Positions 21,796-36,643 are shown, counted from the first letter of the stretch. The stretch is 64,000 bases of DNA from Polytrichum commune (GCA_950295325.1 OX485803.1:42547554-42611553), one strand, 5' to 3'. Numbers and translations are program-made. The notes: a model not told the origin generated them from the sequence alone.

Positions 21796-24700
21796 CACTT
21801 ACAACCCATCTACCCTACATGGACAAAACACACATGATTGATCTAACATATAGGCAAAAATGACCATTTTCACCATCTTGGTGTGCACATTACTTACCTA
21901 AATTTTGAGATAAGTGATACTCTTTGAATGATAAGTTGAGAATTTTAAATGTTCGGGTGATTGATTTCGATTGGAGTTTGTATATGTTTGATTTTATGTA
22001 AACATTTTTATGATATAAAGGGTTGGAATGTTGTATCTTGTTACTTCTCTCTTATCCTAAATTGTCTTCTAAAGGATTTTGATGATAATTGGACCCAAGT
22101 AATAATTATTGGATATGTTTTTTTGCATAAATCATACGCTCCTTCAATGCTTTATGTAAGTCTACCACATTAAAAATCAGTGTATGTTCACCCACTTCAT
22201 AATCAATTGTACATTACCATGGTTGTTGACATGTTGTATCACTTTTTGGCAATCAGAGTGTCAAACCAATCAGAGTGTCAAATCAATTGTACATTGTCAT
22301 GGTTGTTGAATCAAATGCTATTCTTAATTCTCACCAGTCTGTATTTGGATAGGAAGATATCACAATTGAGTTGCAAAACAAGTGTGGACTTGTAAATGGA
22401 ATGTCCACCGATTCAAAGTTGACGAATACCTCTAAAAGAGTGGCCAATGGGTGTTTGTAAGCAAACTACAATGTCCTTGTTTTGATGTCACATTACAATC
22501 TTTACAACCCATTGTTAAAATATAATAAATCCTATGCTCGATGGTCTTTACATCATATAAAATAAGACTCATGTATATGTTAATGTTAGTAACAAGAGAT
22601 TCATAGAAACAAATATTGTCTTACCAAATATTTTTACACTATATAGAAGATTTTTGTGTTACAAGATTTTGGGGAGGAGTTTGACAACATCATTTATGCA
22701 TGGCAAAGAAAATCTTCGTTGCTCAAATTGTGATGTTAGTGGTTCCACCAACGAGAACCACAACACTTCTCCGTCCACACATGTCCATGTCCACGCCTAT
22801 TGTCATTTTTAGATCGTGTCCTCACATTGTATTCAACCGATATTTTTGGATTTGGGAGCTATCCCATGTTTGAACCCAACGAACGTCGAGTGTAAGAGTG
22901 TTGCAACAATACGCCCTTTCACTATTTGTGTTGTTCTCCATTGAAATATTCATTGGAAGTGGTGATTTTTTCTCGTTCTTCAAGTGTTGTATGTCAAATG
23001 ATGCATGTATGTTGTGTTCTTCATAGACCATTACATGCAAAGCGGTCTAGATATGCAAATATCAATCACCTTTCACTAATGCTACGATCGAGATCTCAAT
23101 AACCACCTCCTTCCTTGGGCATATCAGTCACATGCGCAACTTTGGTCTAGAGGATAAGACCAAAATAATGCTCCAAGATATGCAAGCACTAATAAAATCC
23201 ACAAAGAAGAAGATAGAGTAGGATTAAAGAAGAAGAAGAAGAAGAAGAAGTTGAAAGAAGACATACTATTATATGTTCAGTGAACAAATCCGTCTATCCA
23301 AAGGCGGCGAAGCATATCCCAAGTGGAGTCTTCACTGGAAACCTAAACGATGTGCGTGGGTAACGGTGCGTGAAACTAAACCCACTATATATATATATAT
23401 GAGAAGATTATAGAGAAAACCAAATGTATGCATACTAATGATAGGCTAGAAGTGGACTCATGTATTTATATTGAGTTTTCAATTAAATATAATAAATGCC
23501 TCCACTAAATTTACAAAGTTTCAATCATAGATTCAAATTTAAGCATTTATTACATGTAGGTCCACTTTCACATTCCGATGAGAAAGTCATTGACATGTAA
23601 ATCAACGATTGCGTCAAACAAACAAGACAAAAGCACAATAACTCAGCAATAATATGGAGATTAAAACTCAAGGGAGCCATGAGCACTCCAAGAGCCTCCA
23701 ATCTGTAAAAACCTAGAACCCAAATGCAAACCCTAACATAAATGAACAAGGCAATCATCAAGGACTATCACCACATGACAAGAATGGATGAAATTGTGAG
23801 TTGGACAAAATTAACACATCTAGACCTCATGGCCCCCTTTTTATAAATCTACTTTAATTCAAAATTATTATTTTTTTTTTTAATTGTACACACTAGAGAA
23901 AAATAATACCTCTCCCTCATATATATTATGTAAGCTAATGCTTCAAATTATACCCCTTCTTACACTCACGCTAGTTCATATTCGGTATAAATCAAAATAA
24001 CAATACCATATATTTTTTACATTGTGTAAGACTTTGCCTCACAACAACAGAGTTGTCGACAAGCATCTTGCTAATGCACTTCCCAGGGGATGGGCTGATG
24101 TATTCCCCCTCGCGGTTGGAGGATAAGGGAGGGGGGGGGGTCTTCCTCTCCTGAGACCATTCTCTTTATCATTTTCTTTTTCCAGAGTTTTGGGTGTTTT
24201 CCCATATCTTTGAGGAGGAACCACTTAGTAATGAGAACATTGATGAAGAACATCTTGCAAGTGGCATTGAAGACCCTATCATCATTGATTCTCAAGGTCT
24301 CACTATGATGTTTGTGAATTTTTGCCTCATTTAAAGAAACAGTGTGAAAAAAACCAATTTAAACAAGATATTCAATTAGCATGTGATAAATCAAGCCATA
24401 GACTAGGAGATATAAAGGGAAACAAATATTGTCAAAGACTATGGTCTATTAGGAGTAGCCACCATGTAGTTAGGTTTTTGCTATCACTCAAATATTCTAA
24501 AGAATAACAACCTAGGGAGCTAGGTCACAAGGAATACTATAAGGGTTAATGTCACATTGGATAATGACTTAGCCCATCCCAGGCCTCTCAGTCTTTACCA
24601 CTTTCACTCAGGCTACTTGCCTCCTTTTCATTTTCTCAACATCTCTTAGCCTTCAACTACTTAGCTTTATGTTTTTTAGCTTGTAGTCAAGTTGTTGCCC

Positions 24701-25152
24701 TTCTTAAGGTGACTCGTCTTTCTTTCTCTCTCACAAACCAAGGTAAGACCACTTTTGCTTATTCGCCAAGACTTTACTTCCCTTTCAAAGACTTGTACAT
24801 CTCCCTTACATCTCTCAGGTTATACCCACATGATCATTCCTTTATATTGGCCTATAGGCTCTCACAAGTTTACTTGCCTTTCTGGTTGATCAATGTTTTA
24901 TCGACCATTTCTATCAAGACACTTGACTATGCCCCAACTTCAAACAACATTGGTCCCTATAGACATTACTCTCCGAAGTTCTCACTCAAACTTCCTCTTA
25001 CTCAACCTATTGCCATATTTTCCTTACATCTCATCTTAAACATTGTAATCTTTACTCACTTTCATTCATACTCCTTGACATACTACTTGCCTAACTTACA
25101 CTTAACAATCCTGCTCTTATATATCCATAACATCATTCCACTTCAAGACACT
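21796..25152. other. Gene-poor stretch with simple repeats
   Basis: No gene is supported. Short duplicated phrases lie at 22200-22310 (AATCAATTGTACATT twice). A (GAA)n run is at about 23226-23250, (TA)n at about 23385-23400 and a G run at about 24130-24141. The plus-strand frame of 179 codons at 24709-25248 is rich in Leu, Ser and His, runs through a CA microsatellite and resembles no family, so it is not called. Confidence 0.4.
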
Positions 25153-25176
25153 AACACACACACACACACACACACA
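25153..25176. repeat. (AC)n microsatellite
   Basis: About eleven units of AC, at the end of a spurious open frame. Confidence 0.9.
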
Positions 25177-28100
25177 AACTTGCACTCCAAGTTCACCAAG
25201 ATAATAGCATTGAAATCACAACTTTACTTTCAATGTCAAAGTTTATAAACAACTAGAGTCCGAATCACTCGGCTCTAAAATATCCCTCCTATGCCCACAA
25301 GCATCTCACTTGGGACTGCCTAATTGCCACCCAACCTCAATCACTGAGTGTTGATGCTTCAGAAAGCCTATTGTTTTAGCTATGCCTGATTTCTAAAAAT
25401 GATAATAGCATGGTTAAGTCTTTGCTTGCCTCCTCCTTATTGCGTCGAGGAAGTGGAGAAGCAAGTTAGAGTCCCTAACCGATTCATAACGGCAATTGCC
25501 TTTATCTTCTACCCTAGATGACTTCCAACCGCCAATGTCCAGATGAAAGCCGTCAAATTTTGAAAATTGCCTAATTTGGCTAGGCTATGACCCAAAAAGT
25601 GGTTTTGCACACCACCATGAAAAATTAGCACATGTTTGGTTGTTGTTATATATATATGTATGTGGTGAATTTCTCAAGAAATGATCTTAGACCATAATTT
25701 AATCTACTTCATACCTCTAATGGAATGACAATTGACTTGTAACGCAAATTATGATGATATTAGGATCAAAGATTGATACTTTGTGAATGAAATGTACCCT
25801 AGTTTGTGAAGGCTATCTATTTTGTTGAACAAAAAGTGATTCACCAGTCCATTGTTTGATTGTTTCTGTGTACAATTGAAAACTCTACATCAGAGAGAAT
25901 TTGGTTGAAATTGTGTACAATTTCTTTGTGCAAGCTAATGGTTTGTCATCTACATTGTGAATTGGTTTGATTTCTCTGCGGAGGGGGTGAATCAATAGTT
26001 TTGTTTGTGTTGTGAGAAACTTCCAATTGTGTATGATGGAAGAAGTACAAAATCAATGGTCTGTGGCACAAAGTGATTTCATTGAGAATTGTGTGAAGCA
26101 AGTTATTGATACTTAGGACTCAATCTGTTGGAAAAATGCCACAGGGTGTACTTGGCGCGTTAGTGGATTTATGGTCTACTTGAGGAGAATTATCTCTAAG
26201 TCGATTGACCTTTCATGTTACTATAGTTTCATATCTAAGAGACTATTGTCTAATTGTGTGATATAATTATACATCATGTAGTAGAACATATAGGGAGAGA
26301 ATAGAGATAAATTGCTCCTTATTATGGGAATCCCTAATCATGAGGATTCATGAGAACTATTGTTTGGTATGAGTGTTTTGAGTTTTTGAGAGATTTCAAA
26401 TTAATTGGAGCATCGAGTCATTAGTATTAAAGGGAAAAATATTGAGTGAAGAATATAAGAATATGGATTTGGTAAAGACTATGGTCTTTTAGAATTCAAG
26501 AGATGAGCTATTGCCTTTAAAAAGGATGTCGTTGTGATATGCGAGTAATGTAGCCGGAGCGCAAATTCGATAAACATAAGAGGACATGAATGCTTTGGAA
26601 ATCAAGAGGCAATAGTTTGGTGCATGTTTGGCACCATGGTTGTTTTCGGTGATTTTGGCGGGACAAAGAACTTGAACAGAGAACGGCCAGAGACCGTTGG
26701 ACTTCCATTACTTTGGCCAAGACCAGGTAAAAGGCCATTGTCAAATAATGTAATGTAATGTAATTAATTAATTAATAAAGGAAAAATGATAAATTTGAAA
26801 GGAGGAATGTACAACATTTTCAAGTTAAATTTTAAATAATTAAATTAATATGAGGTTATTGACTATACCAAAGTGCCCTTGGCTTTGGTAAAAAGACTAA
26901 AATGAGATACTCTATGCAAGACTATTGACAATGGTTGTGCCTATGTTTGTGCACCACACCTGGTCCAAATTAAATAAACTCACTACCAGACTATTGCCCG
27001 GATAAATAAAAATCATTACCCAATTATTCTTTCGAATATGAAATAACCTAAAATAATCTTGCGATTTTCCTAATAAAACTTGTTTGTGACACGTAGATGT
27101 TATATGAATCACCATTTAAGTCTTCCCCGATTGTTTCCCTGGTTTTTGTCATGTCCAAATTCTTAATTACAATGTTTTCCTAGATTACCCTATGTGATGC
27201 GCTAAATTCCATAAACCTTTCCCAAGGTAGTTCTTCACATGCAGTGCTTAGAACAATCGCGTTTAGCATATACACCTCACTTATGAAGAAGGCCAAAGAA
27301 TATATGACCTTTTAAGATTACTTGTTTGTTGATTTGAAGCACGAGAAGGGAAGCATAACCAGTTGATAACTCGTGCCTCCGCAAAGATGTTGGGACCCCT
27401 ACAAATCTTTCTTTTTCAAAGAAGACAACCACTAGCTCTTTCAAAAGTCACCAAAGTTTTATGAGTAGCCTACTTGTCCTCCATGGGATACAAATTATTC
27501 TTATTATTGAATGCCATGCCCTTGTCCTTCCTTCATATGTTTTTCACACATATTTTGTTGTCCTTTATATGTTCCTCATAAATCTTTTGATGTCCTTCAT
27601 TGTCCTTTGGGTTTACAGTACCTATATGATTGGGTGTCATTCATTGTCCATTACTGTTGAAACTTGTCCTTCAATGTTATTGCCTATTCTTATGCGTTTC
27701 TTTTTCCTCCTACACTAACGGATCTATAATGGTACCTTTGCACATGTTGCCAATTGTACACTATCATTTAGTGTCTATATCATTTGAGTGTTCATGCGTC
27801 AATACTTTCATAATGCGGATTTACGCTCAAGCACATCGACCCCTACTTTGACTTCAACAGTAAAAAACGCACATGAATAATAGTCATGTTTTTCTATAAA
27901 AACTTGTTCATATAAATGCATTACATGTGGTCTTTGACCATTGAATGGTCTTTGCACAATAAGCTTGAGGGACATTGAAAAGATGTACTTGAACACTTGA
28001 GAAAAGATTGCTTGTATTTACAACATAGTGCAAACACATCCTTGTGGTAGTCTTCACTTTAGAACCTCGGCATTTTTAAGATGATGAGTAGAATTGCGAT

Positions 28101-30225
28101 TACATTGGCTATAAGTATGTTTTGGAATCCCAGTAGCCTTTTTGCGATTCTTGATTTGTTGAATGGGCTAGAGACCCCATATCCTATGCTTATTCCCAAC
28201 CATTTTGATGAGGAAAAACTGCCTTGCAATCCAAATATGATGTCTTTGGTATGGAGGGAGTTACATTGTGTAAATTGTGTTGTGAAAGTGAGGGGAAAGG
28301 AGAGGTATGAGTGGGACTCATGTTGAATGTGTCTAAATTTTTTGGATGTTTTTTGGTGTAAAACAATAGTTTTGTGTGGAACAATTCGTCACAAATATGA
28401 TGTGATTGGTGAGCAAAAGGATGCTTGTTTGTTTGTTTGGTGTGCAAAAGGATGTTAGGGTTTTTGGCGTGGCCATGATCCTAGTGAGTTTTTGGTGCAT
28501 GGTTTTAATGTGTTCAAAGGGCATGGTTAAAACTCAAGGAGGTGACTATTGGAATTTTTAAAAACCACGTGAGATGAAAAAAAAAATAGGGTCAATTTAA
28601 TGTAAAATTCGTTTAGGGTAAAATTCATAATTTTGTTAGATCTACCATAGCATTGGAATTATGTTCCCTACATTATTATATTTATAATAGGGTGGTGGAT
28701 AATTTCTTCATTTTAGTAATCAATAAAAATTAAAAAAACAAGGTCATAGACATAGGATCTTCCCTAAAAGTGTGGAGTAGGATCGGTAGAATAATTATGG
28801 GTTTGACTACGTGGATGAGAAGTGTGTAGTTTCTATCCAAATTTGAATCAAGCGCATTAGTATGGAGGGAAATGGCATGGGAGTTTTTTGGGGAAGACAA
28901 GGTGGAGTGGTTGGAGACTCGGGGGTTGCCCCCCTCATGCCATCAACTAGTTCTAGATATTCATCATCATTGGTGCTAAACCTCTCATAATTTATTAGTC
29001 TTATCATGACATCGTATAGGATGTTGAATATGTATCCTCGTAGTATTGGAGGGTGCATAGTTGTATTCTAACCCTTCACATTATAAATATTTGTTACAAG
29101 GCTTGATTGAGTTTATAGTTGAATGTGTTTGTAAACACAATTAAAGTGAATGTTTTTTATTTTTGTATTTAGCTTTCTTGTATTTGAATGCAATCTTGGA
29201 TTTTGGGAGTAGGTAGTTGTGCAAATTTCATGTTTTGTCACAACTAATTGTATTTTTTGTTTTTTCCTATCCGCGTTTACAACTTGTCTATTTCAGCTTG
29301 TGTATTTGTTATCTTCATGTTTATTGATGACCCTTTAACTAGTATCCAAGTGCTAGTGGTTGTGTTTTGAATGCTTTAGGATTAGTAATATTATTTGAAA
29401 CCAAATGAATGACAATTTGAATGATTTGAAATGTTCGTTGCTCACATAGTCAATTTCGCAATGCTATAGTATTCCATCCACTATTTGGTACTTGTATAAT
29501 TTATTAAAAAAAAAATATTGTGCCAAAAATTAGCCTCTCTAAAGAATTAAAAATAAATACAAGGTGCTAAAAATACATCAAAGTAGATTTCTATCTACAA
29601 ATAAGGAGGGATAAAAATATTGAGATGTGCATAAATATCCCCCAATTAAATACCCCATTATTGCATGTGATTAAGAAACGTAACGGGGTGTGATCGCCCC
29701 CAGGGTTAGAAATGAGGTGTGCACTCTTGATCAAGGCAAAAGATCTCTATGCTTGTTTAGGATCACATGTTTTAGGGTTTGTAGCGGGATTGTTGCTTAT
29801 GGATGGAGCAAAGGTGCTCGCATTGGTAGGCTGTTGGATGTAATAAAATATTGTGTCTTTACATCTTGTGGGGATGTAGGTCCTCTTGAATCTATGTATG
29901 GTGTCAATTGTGAGGTTCTTGTGGCAATGGTGGTCTATTTGTGTGACTCCATGCAATCTCCTTGAGCTCCATTGCATTCAGTTTTTTTTGCCATTCTTTA
30001 GACTTTTGTGCTTTGGGCATTGTGGAATCATGCACATGTATTTAGCGATCAATGTTCTTCTATCTACAAGAGCTTATTGATCGTGTCGTTGTTCAACATG
30101 AGTAGAGTTTAGCATCCATGGATCATGCATGTCAACTACAAGATTTGATTTTTCTATTTTAGGTCCAAACCACACGGGAGGAACGGCAGTGAGTTGGATG
30201 AATAACATTAGTTCAAATGAGCAAG
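25177..30225. other. 5-kb stretch with no recognised gene or element
   Basis: AT-rich DNA with only short open frames, none with a family I know. Phrases such as GACTATGGTCTTTTAG and AGACTATTGCC recur at 24430, 26475 and 26940. They also echo 2.1-3.2 kb and 32.0 kb, suggesting one very old dispersed repeat. No ends or target duplications were found. Confidence 0.35.
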
Positions 30226-30482
30226 TGGTTGCCACATGAGAGGAAATATGAGGAGTGGCAACAATGACTTTTTAGCTTTGGATTTTGCTTTGGGTTTAGG
30301 GTTGGGATCTACTTGGCAATAAAGTAGAGTGACATGGCACAGTAAATGTAGTTCAATACTACCGGGCACTAGTGCCCGGAATTCCACAGTTCAAGGAGAA
30401 AAACTAGAAAAAGGAGACTTTTCAAAAGCAAAGTGCCATGTTGGAGGAAGTTGTGAAACTTCCTCTGGCTCTTGTGTGGCAT
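30226..30482 (+). repeat. Dispersed repeat family R, copy 1 (possible MITE)
   Basis: About 257 bp, over 90 percent identical by eye to 51602-51857 on the same strand. It starts GTTGCCACATGAGAGG and ends in the inexact reverse complement CTCTTGTGTGGCAT, so it may be a MITE with a terminal repeat of about 13 bp. It includes a small palindrome GGGCACTAGTGCCC that is altered in the other copy. It has no coding capacity. Confidence 0.65.
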
Positions 30483-32518
30483 CCACCTCAAACTCCATTC
30501 CACTCATAGCATGAAGGGCGTTCATGGTCAAAACCATAGAATATCTTCACTATGTAGGTCCTTTTGCATGTTTCCTTATTGCTCATTATCTAGTGCCTTT
30601 ATGTAGAATTTAATATCTACAAAGCATCTTGTTCTATTTTAAGCTATACCATAGTCAAAATTTGACAATGTTCAAGGTATGTGACATTCCTTTTGGGATA
30701 CCTCAACCATGAATGACAATGGTTTTGCTAAGTTTTGATATTCAATGTCATTCAGATGAGTAAATAAGTGTCATAATAGATGGCTGAACACATGGAAAAT
30801 TCTCTTGTACAATCTTCACATCTTTGTTACATCAAAATTCCAAACATTCTAATTTTGTGCTAAAATTTAACGGTCATGCTCATCTATGCATATTACATTA
30901 GAGAGTCTAGGACGTTCTAATTTGTTCTTCTTCTAAACATCAACCTATACAAACTATGTTTCAAGTATATCTAGACTTATGCATGAATTATGGACATTCC
31001 GTAATTACATATGTGCATTTCTATTGGCAACACCTACGATAGAAATGACAAAACCTAATCCTAGATGTGGATTGCATCTCTTGTTGCAACACGGTTTAGT
31101 TGCATGCATATTTTTCAATTTGTAAAAGAACAATCACACATCCAGAGGGACGATTTGACCACATTGCTTCTTAAAGTATGTGTTATTCGGAGTTTTCATC
31201 ATATTCTTCTAGTAAACTTCCCCCAAATAATATGTTTTGCAATGTGCATGTCTTGATTGGACAAAATATGCTCTACATGCATTATGAAATTGTGAACAAG
31301 TCTTTTGTATGTATTTACTTAAATCCTAGTTAATGTCCATTTGTTTGATTTTCTTGGAGACCAACCATGTGGGTAGTATTGTTCTTATTGTGTTAAATGT
31401 TATAGTTTATAATATTAGTAATATTTCAGGATGATCTAATGTTCATTTACCTCGAACTGATATCAAATTTGCTATTCGTTAGAAACAAAACAAATGGTCC
31501 AACTTAATACACGTTATTATGTAAATAGATGCCCCAAGTTGGGCCTCTTGGATGCTTAAGGGTTGATTGGATAATTCAATGTAAACAAGATGAAGTTTCT
31601 TACTAAGATTCACTATTCCAAATTAAACTGGAGTTGGAGATTTACTCGTACCCCCTCCTTTCTAAGAAGCCAAAATATGGAATTTTTATGGGTCAAACAC
31701 AACATCAACCTTTATTAGGATTTTAGGGCATGTTTACACGGAAGCCATTAGAGACATGGATCTTGAAAATCCTTGAATTCTATTTGGTCAAGACCGTCAT
31801 GGATTCCCGCTTTAGGTTTACGTGACCATAGTTTTGGACCACAACCCATAAATTTTTAATGAACTGTAAATCTACACAAACTGCCACATGGCAAGTATTG
31901 GATAATGTAGGCCAAGATTATAGGGAATTTTTTAGGACAACTCTTGAAGGTAGGCATGATGGAATTTGTAGTGGGAATTTGGGTTTACACTTATGGGATT
32001 ATGCCCTGCAAAAGACTTTGGACTATAGTCAATGGACTTTTGTATGGTCTCTTCCATAAAGTGGGGGAATGCGATCATTTTAAGAGCCATGGCCTAATGC
32101 CTTTGGTATAAACATGCCTTAAGTGCTTAGAATCTTTGAGCTTGATCAAGAGACTTGAAGTTTTTTTGAAATCTAATTTGTACTTTGTCTTTTGGAAGAT
32201 GGGAAATTTCAATTTCTTAAACATTCTGAAAACATTACTTTGTAGTGATTATGGAACCCAAAGCTATGTTCCATTAAATTTAAACTCTTTTAATCACATG
32301 GAATTATTAGCAAAAAAAATCCATAATATTACAATATAGAGTTTCTTGAGTAGATTAATGATGTCCTTGGCTTGCTATAGAAATGCATGGATTTTCAATA
32401 TTTTTCAAAAGGGGGAAGAATATAACATATGGTGGCCTTTATTTTTCAAAAGTATAAGAAAGTTATAATTGATGAAGGGTGGCCTTTATACCTAATACTT
32501 AGGTTAAAGAAGATTAGC
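30483..32518. other. No gene recognised
   Basis: AT-rich DNA with short frames only. The stretch 31730-32120 repeats the CTATAGTC/CCATGGCC phrasing seen at 26.5 kb. Nothing else is supported. Confidence 0.4.
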
Positions 32519-32897
32519 AACTACACTAAATACGATATTTGGTGTCATATAAAATTTAATGTCACTAAGGTAACTTTTTGTATAACACTTGTTATAAATC
32601 ATTTACAAATACTGTCATGGATGATGGATGAGTTCATCCATGGGCCAAAATTCTATCTTCTCTTGTCAGCAACTTGTGATGAAATATTGTCATGGATGAT
32701 TGAAAATTGGATGAAAAATCACTTGGTAAGTGACAGTAATTGCAACAGTGTAAATCTATAATCCCCCAAAAAATTACATGGAATACAAATAAAGTTGGGT
32801 TAGCATTTAGTGTTGGTGACACTATACCGCGGTTTACAATTCGTATTGAGCAAGACAACTGGAATTGGTGACACTAAATATCGTGTTTAGTGCAGTT
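32519..32897. mobile_element. MITE of the ACTACACTAAATA family, copy 1
   Basis: Ends AACTACACTAAATACG on the left and AACTGCACTAAACACG as the reverse complement on the right. Each continues with a TATTTGGTGTCA-like segment, so each end can also fold on itself. The interior matches 59427-59786 in reverse orientation. It is non-coding. The C-ACTA-like start suggests a CACTA link, but no 3-bp duplication could be proven. Confidence 0.65.
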
Positions 32898-35016
32898 ATT
32901 AGGTGATTTTTAAAATAATATGTTTTTGTAACATATAAGAACAATTATCTCAAGTGAAGAATCAAAAGTTTGTTAAGATATATATATTTTTTAAAGAATG
33001 CCAATAAAGGCCAAATTGTTGTATAAACCTCCGGGAGACTTTATGTTATTTGTCTAAAGAGAATGTTTTCTATACCATCATCCCAAATAATGAGATTAAT
33101 TTCATTCATAACATTTTATATTTCATTGATTAAAGAAAACCCTTAAGGAAGGAGGAATGATCTCCTCAAACCCTCACTGGGGGCTCATTCTCACCCCCTC
33201 TCGTTCATGTGTTGTGTGGCTAAGGAGGGCGTGTGAGTTCAAAAAATCTATTGACTATCTAAGTGTTACTTCTTCTAGTTCTACGTGTTTATTGGGATTG
33301 GGCTCAAACTGTGGAGTATACTTTGTGCAAAGGCTGAGCACATTGAAGACATATCCAACAAGAAAACGGTAGAACCGTGAGGCTCTATCCTTTACTATGA
33401 AAGACTACAATTGTAGTTGTCCACTTTGCTCATGCCAATCCATGGATATTTACTATACCAAACCTTTCTTGGATTTTGTGCACCTTCTTCTCAAATGCAA
33501 GTCAAGGATTTTGATATCACCTGAAATTTTTAGAATAAATAATCAAGAATTGCTGAAATAACTATAGTTAACTAGATTTCTTTCAATGCATTTTAGGGAG
33601 AAATTATAGTTCTATATATATATACACATATATAATTATAATTAACATCCATATTAAATAAAGTGGACCAAAAATAACAAGAACAAGTAACGTCCAAGTG
33701 TGAACGCAAAGTGGTTAGGAAATTTGCTCTTGAAACGAAGAAGTTGATGCATAGCCTCTGTCCTACAGATAGAGCCAACAAAAGGTTGCAAGAAAGCAAA
33801 CATGGAGTAGAGGTGCAACTACAGCTAGTGTGGTAACGACAAAGAATATAAGATCCCATTGGATAGGAAGGGTGTAGAAGATGCGAAGGAAAGTTGGATC
33901 AAAATGGGGAATATTGCAACAACATGTGAAGCTTTCAAACAAAAGTATCATCCAATGAGAGGAAAATTGGGTCTAGTTGCATCATTATGGTCTTATTGTA
34001 TAGTACATCTAAGGGTAAAGGTTCTTTGAAGTACAAATATGATGCTTTAGACTCTAAGTGGACAGATATCAATTCAACTATATCAATTATGACAATAACA
34101 TATCAACCATCCTCCAAGTTATATGCAGTGGATAGTAATCATTACGAGTGTCTAGCATAATTCGTTTATGTTCGAAGTTAAGTTGACTATGTGTATGCTA
34201 GACCTTCTTGGTTCATACTTGCATCATTTGTGATGTAATTTTTACCATTACATCTCATCAATAAATGTGTATCAAAGCAATTTTCATTACTATCTTTTGG
34301 TGTATTGGAACTTTGACAAATGCCTCTATCACTTCTAGTCCTACTTTCAAAGTTTTTAGTTTCTTAAAGATAAATATATGGTTATGGGATATAAAAACTC
34401 TAAAGATTTATCTTTAACATACCATCCCATCAAAAGACTTGAATTCCAATTTTATGTAATTATAGGGTCCTCAAAATGTATGCCAAAAAAATCAATACCC
34501 CCATAGAATATGTTGGATATGGCATGTATATGCAACAATTACACTAAGTGACCCCCCAATGATGCAATTTTTAATTTCTCTTGGTGATTTACAGAGTGGA
34601 AAATACCATTGAATATATGGAAACAGGCTTGGTACAAAAATATTATATTATATTATATTATATTCTCATATTATATGTACGTATCCCCAACATTAGAACA
34701 AGTTTAGGGCTACTTTTTCACATTTCAAAAACATATTGTACAATATTTCCAAAGCTAAAGTTTTCCTTTATCTAAAAGTAGAAATGGTAAAATGAACATT
34801 TCGAAATGTTAAGAAAAAATGTCACACAAGTTTTAGGGTTTGTGGGTCTTATATGGTCATTCTCCAGATTGGACACATGTATTTGAATGGTATATGGCAA
34901 GGATGGGCCTGAACCCTTAATAAATACATAGAATATTTTTTATTTTATTTTATTTTCCAAAGAAATTATTTTATTAATTTTAATCAAACAAGAAAGGAAT
35001 ATGGAGGACCTTGCCC
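32898..35016. other. No gene recognised
   Basis: AT-rich. It contains (TATATTA)n-like sequence at about 34643-34665 and short frames only. A moderately GC-balanced stretch at 33150-33400 has a 71-codon frame of no known family. Confidence 0.4.
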
Positions 35017-35019
35017 TAA

Positions 35020-36643
35020 GGGCCACTTCACACTAGGGCTTGAGGGCCCTCGACCATGACATACAAATTATATTATAAGTCAAGAAGTAGGGGAAGTCCG
35101 AGCTCATTTTATATATACTAGACCCTAAGGGCATGAGGGACCAAAGAATCTACATGGCACCAAGTGGATGATGTTCCATGATCTATTGGATACACGGGGA
35201 GGTCACTTCATTGTCAAGTTGACACCACGTGCGGACAAAGTTTGCTACCCCTATATTACATGCCATATATAATTTTAAAATTTATGATATTTTTTCTACA
35301 TATACATAACCATTGATAGTATCTTTTGTATATTGTTTTGAAATTTTTAGTCATCTTTATTTTTTAAAATAAATGTTTTAGTTCAATTCTGTGTCATTCT
35401 AGTTAGAAACGGTATGTTTTATGAAAAAAACAAATCATCAAATTTAGTTACCACTTTTACCTATGTCATAGGTACTATGTATATCTACTCATGAAAAAAA
35501 TTTGATAAACTTTTGACCCATTTTGGTGGTGCAACTTACCAAAAGAAGATTTTTTTTGGTCGCAGGTGGTGTTCAACTTGACATTGATGGAGTGATCTAC
35601 CCGTGATTGGATATCATTATAGGTTTGTCAAAATGAGGTGGGCTTGACAGAAAAACTTGGGTCTTTGGCAAGCAATCAAATTGCCATGGGGGGCACATGC
35701 ATGGCTGAGATACCCCTTCAAGAACAAGGTTTGTTTTTTTGTAATTAATTTAAGGAGTCCAAAAAAACCTCCAAAAAAAAAGGAGTGAACATAAAGCTAG
35801 TATAGATATAGAAGCAATTTTCTTACTTAAAATATTGTCAATAACCGTAAATGTATATATATATTTAATAAATATGATTCTAAGGCACCTGGTGCTTTGA
35901 GATAAATAATTCGAACATGTTTACTACGTGTTTAAGATTTATTCAGGTTTGTATTACTCCCTTACGTCCTAATTTGTTTAATGATTTTTGAAAGCCATCA
36001 AATGTCTTCAAAATAAAGGTCATTTTGCATGTTTCCCTATTGTTCATAATCATGTTCATTTATCTAAAATCTAAAATTCATAAAAACATGGAATTTTTCA
36101 TGTTTATGTGCTTCATGTTGATGTTTATAGATGGATTGAGCTATGTTGCATCCTATGATGTATGCTTTCACTTTAAAGGCATTCCTTTCCTATTTTTTAA
36201 GTAGAAGATGCCTTTTGTGAGAAGTTTACTTCAATAGGAAAGACATTCAAATTAAATCAACATCATTAAATTCCATTAGTTTTGGTTATAACACTTTATA
36301 AGGTAAACAAAGGACTAGCATTTTTTTGATATTTACAAGAAGACGTATTTGGAGCTACTTCAAAGCCCTCCATATTGATAATTTGGGTCAATGATATCCG
36401 ATCTGGGTAACCCAACAATACATGTGCACTTGGGTCCTAGACTTGTTGAATTGCCACATTGGGGTCCAGACTACGTATTCAAGTTTTGAATTATCCATAA
36501 AACATGTTCTGGTTACTTTCACTTTACACTAAGCTCGAGGGCCCATCAATTGCAAAATGCAATCTCCATTTCCTTGTGAATGATTTCCAAAGACCCTTAG
36601 ATTTTCATGGTCACAACTCTTGAGTATGCGTGTAAAGTGGCCC
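35020..36643. mobile_element. PIF/Harbinger-like element, long member of family A
   Basis: Bounded by GGGCCACTTCACACTAGG and, on the right, GCGTGTAAAGTGGCCC, with TAA on both sides (35017-35019 and 36644-36646). The first 150 bp resemble the start of the 10230-10808 copy. At 1.6 kb it is almost three times longer, yet no transposase frame is visible. It may be a divergent subfamily or hold later insertions. Confidence 0.7.

Noticed and set aside
24709-25248. 179-codon plus-strand open frame
   Set aside because: It starts on TTG-type context, is dominated by Leu, Ser, His and Tyr, and runs through an (AC)n microsatellite as THTHTHT. It is best explained by composition.
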